Shown here: piece by piece, positions 1-5,683 of the stretch | How the letters are laid out: the number at the start of each line of letters is the position of its first letter | Numbering within the stretch: the first letter of the stretch is position 1 | DNA from: Collinsella sp. | GTDB lineage: Bacteria > Actinomycetota > Coriobacteriia > Coriobacteriales > Coriobacteriaceae | Reading direction: 5' to 3' | Assembly: GCA_031294825.1 (NCBI GenBank) | Contig: JAUMPM010000032.1 | Span: forward strand, 1 to 8,420 | DNA length: 8,420 nucleotides | The notes under the pieces: generated by a model | Seen by the model: the letters and a program-made list of their open reading frames with translations, nothing else | Told to the model about the DNA's origin: nothing | Database searches by the model: none | Made by a program: the position numbers and the translations under genes

Positions 1-684
1 GATGGCGATCAGGGCGACGCCCAGGACGGGCACGTTGGCGTAGGAGCACAGCAGGAAGCCCAGGAAGTAGAAGGGCACGAGCTGCTTGGTGAGCACCAGG
101 CGGCCGAGCATGGCGAAGCCCATGGCCGGCAGGATGTTGGCTGCAACGCCAAAGCCAGCAAGAACAAAGTCGGGGATAAAGTCGAGCACGCCCTGGATGG
201 CGTCAGCACCCAGATAGAACGACAGCGAGCACAGCAGGAACGCCATGATGATGCCGGTCAAACCGATCAGGAAGTGCATCGCATAGACACCCTTAAGGTT
301 GCCCTGGCCGGAGAAGACATCAGCGCGGTCAACCAGGATCGGCAGGGCGGCGTTGAGGATGTTCTTGATGGCAAGGCACAGCGTGGCGATGGGCATGGCA
401 AGCGCGATGGCTGCCTCGGTGCTCTGGCCCAGCTGGATAGCGAAGGCGCAGGCGAGCACGCCGCCGATCGTCTCATCAGGCGGCACGTAGGCGCCGATGG
501 AGATCGAGCCCATGAACAGCAGCTCCAGACTCGCACCGATCGCGAGGCCGGACTGCAGGTCCCCCAGCACCAGACCCACGAGCGGGCACAGGACGATGGG
601 GCGGAACGCATAGAGCGTACCGAGCTGGAAGTCGAACTTACCAAATGCGGCGATAAGTCCGATGAGAATTGCTTGGGTAAGCAT
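1..684 (-). CDS. PTS mannose/fructose/sorbose-family EIIC membrane component (C-terminus off the left edge)
   Basis: Membrane channel subunit of a mannose-family phosphotransferase system, which moves sugar across the cytoplasmic membrane together with EIID. The 228 visible residues form several hydrophobic segments (about 3-14, 29-48, 75-85, 90-112, 134-158, 166-193 and 204-228). The family signature around residues 50-70, GASLELLFMGSISIGAYVPP, is clear. Family members are about 250-270 residues, so only the last few dozen are missing. The frame is open to base 1. The start at 684 is chosen because AGGAAAGGGGG lies just upstream; an ATG at 688 is in another frame. It lies 58 bp downstream of EIIB, last of the visible PTS genes. 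EIID should follow off the window. The family call is firm; the substrate is inferred from the neighbouring SIS enzymes. Confidence 0.9.
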   Translation of the reverse strand, partial: MLTQAILIGLIAAFGKFDFQLGTLYAFRPIVLCPLVGLVLGDLQSGLAIGASLELLFMGSISIGAYVPPDETIGGVLACAFAIQLGQSTEAAIALAMPIATLCLAIKNILNAALPILVDRADVFSGQGNLKGVYAMHFLIGLTGIIMAFLLCSLSFYLGADAIQGVLDFIPDFVLAGFGVAANILPAMGFAMLGRLVLTKQLVPFYFLGFLLCSYANVPVLGVALIAI

Positions 685-711
685 ACATCCCCCTTTCCTA
701 ATAGGACACTA

Positions 712-731
712 CGAAGAGCTCAGACTCTTCG
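712..731 (-). repeat. Small inverted repeat between EIIB and EIIC
   Basis: CGAAGAG (712-718) and CTCTTCG (725-731) are perfect 7-base arms around a 6-base loop. It lies in the 58-bp gap between the EIIB stop and the EIIC ribosome binding site. There is no T-tract, so it is not a convincing terminator. It could stabilise or process the operon mRNA. Confidence 0.5.
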
Positions 732-742
732 AATTCAAACGC

Positions 743-1225
743 CTAGAGCACGCTGGCGCAGTCAACCTTGGGGTCATCGGCCAGGGGTCGAATCTCGACC
801 TCAACGCCACGATCCAGCATCTCGCGCACATCGGCTTCCTCGGCCGCGGTCAGGAAGATCTGACGAGAGACCTGACGAGCATCGGGGCGCTTCTCGTCCT
901 TGGGCTTGGTGTTGCCCAGGTTGACCGACTTAATCTGCGGGCAGCCCTCAACCAGCTGCTTTGCCTCGGCGATGGTGGCAACACAGATGATCATCTTGTA
1001 CTTGTCGGTCACGCCCGAGTTAATGGCCTCGATGGCGTTCGCCATATCCTTGATGACGAGCTTGCAGCCGGCGGGCTTGCCCATCTTGAGCGTCGTCTTC
1101 CACACCGGGTCGTTAGCGACCTTATCGCCCACGCAGAAGATGCAGTTGGAGCCAAGGCCCTGAACCCAGGAAACTGCGACCTGGCCATGAAGCAGGCGAT
1201 GGTCAACGCGAAGTAGCTGAATCAT
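743..1225 (-). CDS. PTS mannose/fructose/sorbose-family EIIB component
   Basis: Cytoplasmic phosphoryl-transfer subunit. It takes phosphate from EIIA on a histidine and passes it to the incoming sugar. The N-terminal signature LLRVDHRLLHGQV matches the family's R(I/V)DxRL(I/L)HGQV block; the expected phospho-histidine is His13, in LLHGQ, counting from the chosen start. At 160 residues the protein is of normal length for the family. The start is placed at ATG 1225 because a G-rich ribosome binding site (1232-1237) sits 6 bases upstream. The frame also opens at a TTG (1240), but that start would overlap this site and put the histidine too far in. It lies 57 bp downstream of EIIA and upstream of EIIC in the same operon. 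No active-site residue is missing. Confidence 0.93.
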   Translation of the reverse strand: MIQLLRVDHRLLHGQVAVSWVQGLGSNCIFCVGDKVANDPVWKTTLKMGKPAGCKLVIKDMANAIEAINSGVTDKYKMIICVATIAEAKQLVEGCPQIKSVNLGNTKPKDEKRPDARQVSRQIFLTAAEEADVREMLDRGVEVEIRPLADDPKVDCASVL

Positions 1226-1231
1226 AATGTG

Positions 1232-1237
1232 ACCCCC
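1232..1237 (-). promoter_or_regulatory. Ribosome binding site that fixes the EIIB start
   Basis: A run of six G on the minus strand, followed by T, six bases before ATG 1225. It argues for this ATG and against the in-frame TTG at 1240, which immediately precedes the G run. Confidence 0.55.
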
Positions 1238-1249
1238 CAAAGGTCTTGT

Positions 1250-1262
1250 GCCGTCATACGGC
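1250..1262 (-). repeat. Small inverted repeat between EIIA and EIIB
   Basis: GCCGT (1250-1254) and ACGGC (1258-1262) are perfect 5-base arms around a 3-base loop, in the 57-bp gap between EIIA and EIIB. There is no T-tract. Like the inverted repeat before EIIC, it may shape mRNA stability or the protein ratio. The short arms make chance occurrence possible. Confidence 0.35.
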
Positions 1263-1282
1263 GTGTCAGCAGGTGCTGCGGA

Positions 1283-1702
1283 TTAGAACTCTTCCTCCTC
1301 CTCGTCATCGACCAAAAGATCGTTGACAAACTTCACGCGCGTATCGTCCGCAGCGACGATGGCGCGAATCGTCTCCTCAACCGGCGCCGACTCGTCAGAG
1401 AACAGCAGCTGGATGAGCAGAGGAAGGTTCATGTTGGTAACGAGGTACGTGCGGGGACGCGTCTGGACGATCTTGGTGAACTCGTTGTTAACGCTACCGC
1501 CAAAGAGGTCGGTGCAGACAACGACATCATCGTCGGCAGACATGCCTGCCAGCAGTTTTTGGGCCTCCTCGGCCACGTCCATGCGGCCATCGACGAACAT
1601 CGAAAGATCGTGGACGTTGTCGCGAGCGCCCGAGAGCAGCTCGACGCTCTCCTTGATGCCGGTGGCGAAGTGCGCATGGCTGGCGATGATGTACTGCCTC
1701 AT
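1283..1702 (-). CDS. PTS mannose-family EIIA component
   Basis: Cytoplasmic EIIA domain that accepts phosphate from HPr and hands it to EIIB. The start, MRQYIIASHAHFATGIKES, carries the family's beta-strand plus active-site histidine; His9 aligns with the phosphorylated His10 of E. coli EIIA-Man. The DDDVVVCTDLFGGSVNN block (about residues 57-73) matches the conserved DLxGGSPxN loop. At 139 residues it is a stand-alone EIIA, not fused to EIIB as in E. coli ManX. The start at 1702 has AGAGGA 8 bases upstream. The C-terminus ends in an unusually acidic run, DDEEEEEF. It lies 46 bp downstream of the FrlB-like deglycase and upstream of EIIB. The family call is firm. Confidence 0.92.
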   Translation of the reverse strand: MRQYIIASHAHFATGIKESVELLSGARDNVHDLSMFVDGRMDVAEEAQKLLAGMSADDDVVVCTDLFGGSVNNEFTKIVQTRPRTYLVTNMNLPLLIQLLFSDESAPVEETIRAIVAADDTRVKFVNDLLVDDEEEEEF

Positions 1703-1748
1703 TCTGTGTTCCTCTCAATAGCCCGGCACGTTCCCGCACCCGTTTTCT

Positions 1749-2810
1749 TTAGTAGTCGAACTGGTGATAGTAGCGACGATACTTGAGGTTGTGCTTGGTG
1801 ACCGTCTCGTAGTAGCGAGCCAGGCGGTCGGTCACGAGCACCGTCAGAATCCACGGGGAGACGATGACGCGGAACTCGTCGTCAAGGCCGGGGATCGCGA
1901 ACTCGGCGGTGTCGATGATGTTGATGTCGGTGTCGCCGGTCACGCCGCGGGTCAGGAAGGCGCGGACGCGCTCGTCGAGCTTGCGGTTCTCGTCCTCGCC
2001 CATGAACAGGAACACGGGGACGCCGGGCTCCACGAGCTCGAGGGTGCCGTGGAAGAAGTCGGCCGAGGTGATGTAGCGGGTGCGCTTCCACTGCATCTCC
2101 TCCAGGATGCACATCGAGAACAGGATCGTCTCGCCCCACAGGGCGCCGGAGCCGATGAACATGGTGTAGGGGGCCAGGGCGTACTTCTTGGCGAGCTCCT
2201 CGGCGCGCGGCTCGAAGCGCTTGCGGATATCGAGCATGTCCTTCCAGATGTCCTTGGTCTGCTCGATGAACAGATCGAACTTGGGGAAGCAGCCGCGGCG
2301 GTTGAGCAGGCGCAGGCCGAAGCAGTCGGCGAGGTAGTAGCCCTTCTCGCAGCCGCCCGAACCATGGTCAGAAGCCATGGCGACGCAGTTCTCGGCGCCC
2401 ACAGCCTGGCCGATGGGGCCCTCGGGCTTGGTCATGGCGTAGACGCGAATGCCCTTTTCCTTCATCTTCTTGACGGCCTCGAGGACCTCGGGGGTGGTGC
2501 CGGACTCGGAGGCGGTGAGCACGACGGACTTCTCGGTCATGCGCTTGTGGCCCATGGCGTTCCACTCGGCGGCGTGGATCAGGTAGACCTCGAGGTCGCG
2601 GTCGCCGAACTTGTTCATGAGGTACTCGAGCTGCATGAGCTCGTCCCAGGTGCCGCCGACGCCCATCAGGAACACGGCGTCGTAGCCCTCGTCGGCGACC
2701 TTGTCGGCGAGCGCGGTCATCTTCTTGCCGGTCTCGTAGAGCGCCTTGCCGTCCTCGAGATAGCCCTCCTGGTCGAAATGCATGATCTCGATCTTCTCGG
2801 TTTCCTTCAT
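1749..2810 (-). CDS. FrlB/GfrF-like SIS-domain deglycase for a 6-phospho sugar-amine adduct
   Basis: Predicted cytosolic deglycase that splits a 6-phosphorylated Amadori product (such as fructoselysine 6-phosphate) into glucose 6-phosphate and the free amine. It is 353 residues with two SIS domains (about 30-165 and 205-340); E. coli FrlB is about 340. Phosphosugar loops are at 50-54 (GVGGT) and 101-106 (SESGTT). The segment FHGTLELVEPGVPVFLF (253-269) and the C-terminal end RRYYHQFDY match FrlB as remembered. Glu238 and His254 keep the 16-residue spacing of the catalytic Glu/His pair reported for the related FraB deglycase, so the enzyme looks intact. The start at 2810 has AAGGAG 6 bases upstream. 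Nearly every codon ends in C or G, more so than in the neighbouring SIS gene. The exact substrate (fructoselysine, another fructose-amino acid, or another sugar amine) is inferred from the neighbours. Confidence 0.82.
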   Translation of the reverse strand: MKETEKIEIMHFDQEGYLEDGKALYETGKKMTALADKVADEGYDAVFLMGVGGTWDELMQLEYLMNKFGDRDLEVYLIHAAEWNAMGHKRMTEKSVVLTASESGTTPEVLEAVKKMKEKGIRVYAMTKPEGPIGQAVGAENCVAMASDHGSGGCEKGYYLADCFGLRLLNRRGCFPKFDLFIEQTKDIWKDMLDIRKRFEPRAEELAKKYALAPYTMFIGSGALWGETILFSMCILEEMQWKRTRYITSADFFHGTLELVEPGVPVFLFMGEDENRKLDERVRAFLTRGVTGDTDINIIDTAEFAIPGLDDEFRVIVSPWILTVLVTDRLARYYETVTKHNLKYRRYYHQFDY

Positions 2811-2870
2811 TTGTCTCTCCTTTCTGGGGTTGTTTCCACATCCCCCATGCCAACGGGCATCAAAACCCGC

Positions 2871-3986
2871 TTACATTCCGTAACACTCGGCCGCTTTGGC
2901 CTTAAGCGCATTGACTGACTCTTCGTAGCCCTCTGCCTTGACCTCCATTTGCTTGGAGACGGCATCAAGATACGGGTGCACGTCCCATGACTTCAGACGC
3001 TCGGCTATCATGGCCGCAATCGTCTGGAAGAACACAAGATTGGGAATTGCGCTGAGCAGCGGAGCCACCTGAGGCACCGCAACCTCGTGAGCCCTACCCT
3101 TGGGATGGGCCGTGAGCAGCACCGTTTTTGTCGTAACGTTCGATAGCGCATCGGCGATATTCGCAAGACGCTCCGACCCCTGCGGATCGTCGACGATAAA
3201 CACCAGATAGCCCGGAACGATCTGCATCTCGGGACCGTGGACGAACTCCTCGCCTTCGTGATGCATGGCAGGAATCTTGATGGTCTCGCTCAGCTTGAGG
3301 GCCGCCTCTTCGGCAACGCCATAGTTGGGGCCGTTGCCGACGACCATGGCGGGCGTGTGCTCAGAAAGCTCGAGCATGTGGTCTTGAACATATGCCTCGG
3401 CTGTCTCGCACATGGTGGCGTTGGCTCGAATGGCCTCGCGCAGGTCGTCAAGACGTTGGGCAACGCCCTCGACATCAATCGTTCCGCGCGCTTGACCGCC
3501 GTAGATGCCAAAGAGCACCAGGTACTCGACGAGGACCTCGACGCCCAAGGTCACAAAGTCCACCGACTCGACGCCCACGCCGTAGTCAAGAACGATGTCA
3601 GTGTGCTCCTTGATGGGAGCCTCGACATTTGCCGTGAGCGCAACCGCAGGCATATCGTGCGCGCGCATGTAATCGAGCGCCGCAATCGTATTGGTCGAAT
3701 AGCCGCTCTGAGAGACGGCGATGTTGAGCGCATGCTGCGGATAGATGTGCTCAAAATCGACGAAGGCCTCGGGCGTCACAACGGATACCTGCATCTGCAG
3801 CGCGTCTTGCAGGTAATCGCGGGCGCAATCGGCGGCATGGCGCGACGAACCCGAAGCAACGATGCGCAGTGCGTTAAAAGAACCAGACTGGAAAATATCA
3901 ACGAGCTGCGCTACCAACTCAGACGAACGCTCGAGGTTCTCCCCCATACGCACATGGGCAAGCTGAACGTAATCGAGCATCTTCAT
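2871..3986 (-). CDS. GlmS-isomerase-like SIS protein, candidate GfrE-type glucoselysine-6-phosphate deglycase
   Basis: A 371-residue cytosolic protein with two SIS domains, resembling the isomerase half of glucosamine-6-phosphate synthase without the glutaminase domain. Sugar-phosphate loops are SGSS (45-48) and SQSGYSTNT (92-100). Also visible are ALKLSET (229-235) and GEEFVHGPE (245-253). The tail DVHPYLDAVSKQMEVK is like the GlmS C-terminal loop (DQPRNLAKSVTVE). Such enzymes act on 2-amino-2-deoxyglucose 6-phosphate structures, which fits cleavage of a Heyns adduct to fructose 6-phosphate plus amine. That role is by analogy with Salmonella GfrE. The start is ATG 3986, with GAGGTGA just upstream; a TTG at 4025 opens the frame earlier but lies in the promoter region. 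First gene of the catabolic operon, 60 bp before the FrlB-like gene. Alternatives are an AgaS-like deaminase/isomerase or a GlmD-like glucosamine-6-phosphate deaminase. Confidence 0.75.
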   Translation of the reverse strand: MKMLDYVQLAHVRMGENLERSSELVAQLVDIFQSGSFNALRIVASGSSRHAADCARDYLQDALQMQVSVVTPEAFVDFEHIYPQHALNIAVSQSGYSTNTIAALDYMRAHDMPAVALTANVEAPIKEHTDIVLDYGVGVESVDFVTLGVEVLVEYLVLFGIYGGQARGTIDVEGVAQRLDDLREAIRANATMCETAEAYVQDHMLELSEHTPAMVVGNGPNYGVAEEAALKLSETIKIPAMHHEGEEFVHGPEMQIVPGYLVFIVDDPQGSERLANIADALSNVTTKTVLLTAHPKGRAHEVAVPQVAPLLSAIPNLVFFQTIAAMIAERLKSWDVHPYLDAVSKQMEVKAEGYEESVNALKAKAAECYGM

Positions 3987-3990
3987 CGTC

Positions 3991-3997
3991 TCACCTC
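3991..3997 (-). promoter_or_regulatory. Ribosome binding site that fixes the start of the GlmS-like SIS gene
   Basis: GAGGTGA on the minus strand, four bases before ATG 3986 (seven from the GAGG core). It rules against the longer TTG start at 4025. A second ATG at 3980 is possible but spaced less well. Confidence 0.7.
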
Positions 3998-4014
3998 GTA
4001 ACAAATCATTAGTA

Positions 4015-4056
4015 TTTGATACCAATCACAGTTATAGGTTACGGCTTTTTGATACC
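4015..4056 (-). repeat. Two direct repeats of GGTATCAAA in the SIS-PTS operon promoter region
   Basis: The 9-base word GGTATCAAA (minus strand) occurs exactly at 4056-4048 and 4023-4015, 33 bp apart, about three helical turns. A candidate -10, TATAAC (4036-4031), lies between them. The copy nearer the gene is also part of an inverted repeat, GTAT-N3-ATAC (4012-4022). The pair may be binding sites for one of the two GntR proteins upstream. Confidence 0.45.
4031..4036 (-). promoter_or_regulatory. Candidate -10 element (TATAAC) of the SIS-PTS operon
   Basis: TATAAC on the minus strand matches the sigma-70 -10 consensus at five of six positions and would start transcription near 4024, about 38 bases before the SIS start codon. 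The -35 position (AGAGGT) is poor, so an activator or a different promoter may be used. A second candidate uses TTGATC (4140-4135) with TACAAC (4117-4112), spacing 17. Confidence 0.35.
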
Positions 4057-4113
4057 TCTTTGTCGATTAATTTATCCCCATCGGCGAACGGTCGATTTTG
4101 AGCCCTGTAAGGT

Positions 4114-4123
4114 TGTATATACA
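4114..4123. promoter_or_regulatory. Putative HutC-type GntR operator, perfect palindrome TGTATATACA
   Basis: TGTATATACA is a perfect 10-base palindrome whose core GTATATAC fits the known HutC-subfamily consensus GT-N-TA-N-AC. It lies between the end of the second gntR gene and the start of the SIS-PTS operon and overlaps one candidate -10 (4117-4112). Both neighbouring regulators belong to the GntR/UTRA (HutC) subfamily, so this is the best operator candidate in the window. Confidence 0.55.
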
Positions 4124-4179
4124 GCTGACCCAACGATCAAAACTGGTTAGTTTCCCAGCCGTTATTCACAAAATACCAG

Positions 4180-4893
4180 CTAGTACGTATAGGTGTAGCC
4201 GCCCGTATCGCCACGATTGAAGGACTTTACATACTCGATAGCCTGACCGCTCGCGTCATAGCTCACGCATTCCAAAAGCAAAACAAGATCGCCCTGTTCC
4301 AGTCCAAGGAGGCCGGCATCTCGTGCGCCCAGCGCTTCGATATCGAGCTTTTCCTGTGCCATGACTGGCTTTCGGCCCAGCATCTCATAGGTCTCGTACA
4401 AACTGAAGACCGACACGTCAATATCTTCGATGGTTGGGAACAGCAGGCAGGGAATCAGCGCCGTCTCAATCGATACGGGGCTACCGTTTATGCAGTTCAG
4501 GCGTCGAACGGAATAGAGCAGGTCGTCCTCGGCGATGCCAAACAGGTCGGCGTAATATGGCCCCGCATAACGCTTGGAACGCGCGAGAATACGGACGGAC
4601 GGCTCGCCGCCCGAAGCACGGACCGATTCACGGAAACCGACCGTGCGTTCAAAAAAAGCAGGTACTTTCTGCGCCACAAAGGCACCTTTTCCCCGAACAC
4701 GGCGAATCTGCCCGCGCCGAACCAGCTCATCGACAGCGCTTCGGATGGTCAAGCGTGTCGTACCAAATTCCTCGGCAAGGTCTTTTTCGGACGGAATCAT
4801 GGAACCCGTGGGATATATACCGCGCTCGATACGTTCCTCGATGCGGCGTCGAATGCGCATATAAACCGGGGTGGCATCTACTGTTTCAGCCAT
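4180..4893 (-). CDS. GntR/HutC-family regulator with UTRA domain (proximal to the SIS-PTS operon)
   Basis: A 237-residue DNA-binding regulator. The N-terminal winged helix-turn-helix (about 10-75) carries the GntR hallmarks PSEKDLAEEFGTTRLTIRSA and the wing RGKGAFV. The UTRA effector domain follows (about 95-235), the kind that usually binds a sugar phosphate. The length is normal. The start at 4893 has AGGTGA close upstream, and the first 16 bases overlap the end of the upstream gntR gene, which suggests translational coupling. The next gene downstream is the SIS-PTS operon, 193 bp away on the same strand, with a HutC-type palindrome in between. It is therefore the likely repressor of that operon, perhaps sensing a phosphorylated sugar-amine. 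Family firm; target and ligand inferred. Confidence 0.9.
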   Translation of the reverse strand: MAETVDATPVYMRIRRRIEERIERGIYPTGSMIPSEKDLAEEFGTTRLTIRSAVDELVRRGQIRRVRGKGAFVAQKVPAFFERTVGFRESVRASGGEPSVRILARSKRYAGPYYADLFGIAEDDLLYSVRRLNCINGSPVSIETALIPCLLFPTIEDIDVSVFSLYETYEMLGRKPVMAQEKLDIEALGARDAGLLGLEQGDLVLLLECVSYDASGQAIEYVKSFNRGDTGGYTYTY

Positions 4894-5645
4894 TGTTCAC
4901 CTGCCACGCTCCTCACGCCGTTCTCTTCGCCGTTATCGGCAAAGCGGAACTTTGTGGGCAAAATCACCGATTTGCAATGCTCCACAAAACGCATGTCCTT
5001 ATCAAATTCGATCGAGCTCTCATAGAACACCGGCGTTCCCTCTTCTTGCTGGAGCAGCTCGGCCTCTTCGGCGTTCAAACGCGAGATGGAGATATGCTCA
5101 CGTCCATGCTCAACACGCACGCCACCTTCTTTGAGCAAGACATCGTAAAGGCTCTCACACTCAAAATCGTGCTCGGGAAGCGCGGGGCACAGGGACAGGT
5201 TAACGTGAGCGGTCTCGATTGACGCCGGCTCGCCCTCAATAAGTCGAACGCGCTGCATGCGGAGTAAAGGAGCGCCCACAGCCACCCCAAGCTTGTCGGC
5301 AAGCGCCTCATCCGCCTCGATGGTCCCGGTGGAAACCAGACGAGAAGAGGGGTGCAGGCCGGCAGTCCGCACAGCATCGGAAAAGTTATACGTTTCCTGG
5401 AAGATATTCAGCGGCTTGGGAGGACACACATACGTACCCGATCCGCGACGGCTCTCGAGCGTTCCACACGAGATGAGCCGCGTGATACCGGCGCGCAACG
5501 CCGTACGCGAAACGCCAATCTCTTCGCACAGCACGCGCTCAGCCGGCAGGCGATCGCCGCCGGCAAGCTGGTGGTGCTGGATATACCAAAGAATTCCCTC
5601 AACAGCACGATCTTTGGGGGGAATTGCATAAGATTCGCCTGCCAT
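4878..5645 (-). CDS. Second GntR/HutC-family regulator with UTRA domain, in tandem
   Basis: A 255-residue regulator related in architecture to its downstream neighbour, but clearly diverged from it. The winged helix-turn-helix covers about 10-75 (LPAERVLCEEIGVSRTALRA and the wing RRGSGTYV). The UTRA domain covers about 95-235, with an extra C-terminal stretch of about 20 residues. The start at 5645 has GAGGAG 8 bases upstream. It overlaps the next gntR gene by 16 bases and starts 38 bp after the small hypothetical gene, so all three probably share one transcript. Two UTRA regulators next to an operon with two SIS enzymes suggests each may sense a different phosphorylated substrate; this is inference. 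Confidence 0.9.
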   Translation of the reverse strand: MAGESYAIPPKDRAVEGILWYIQHHQLAGGDRLPAERVLCEEIGVSRTALRAGITRLISCGTLESRRGSGTYVCPPKPLNIFQETYNFSDAVRTAGLHPSSRLVSTGTIEADEALADKLGVAVGAPLLRMQRVRLIEGEPASIETAHVNLSLCPALPEHDFECESLYDVLLKEGGVRVEHGREHISISRLNAEEAELLQQEEGTPVFYESSIEFDKDMRFVEHCKSVILPTKFRFADNGEENGVRSVAGEQWLKQ

Positions 5646-5683
5646 TGCACAGACTCCTCATTCAGAAACGTATGCCGCCAAAA

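Noticed and set aside
1226..1240. TTG start for EIIB at 1240
   Set aside because: It would overlap the ribosome binding site and displace the active histidine from its usual position; ATG 1225 fits better.
2853..2866. Short inverted repeat ATGCC/GGCAT between the two SIS genes
   Set aside because: Five-base arms with no supporting context; easily chance.
1764..2918. Long open frame (384 codons) on the plus strand opposite the FrlB-like gene
   Set aside because: It is antisense to a well-supported SIS gene, is rich in Gly/Ala/Leu/Val/Asp/Glu/His as expected from the reverse reading of C/G-ended codons, and has no recognisable domain.
3237..4001. Plus-strand open frame opposite the GlmS-like SIS gene
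   Set aside because: The opposite strand carries clear SIS motifs over its full length; this frame shows no family features.
3987..4025. TTG start for the GlmS-like SIS gene at 4025
   Set aside because: The extension runs through the direct repeat and the ribosome binding site; ATG 3986 is correctly spaced from GAGGTGA.
4140..4170. Weak stem after the second gntR gene followed by TTTT on the minus strand
   Set aside because: Only four to six pairs including G-U, with an 8-base loop and a short T run; not enough for an intrinsic terminator.
3987..4179. Sigma-54 (-24/-12) promoter expected for a mannose-family PTS operon
   Set aside because: No TGGC-N7-TGC type element is visible on the minus strand in this region.
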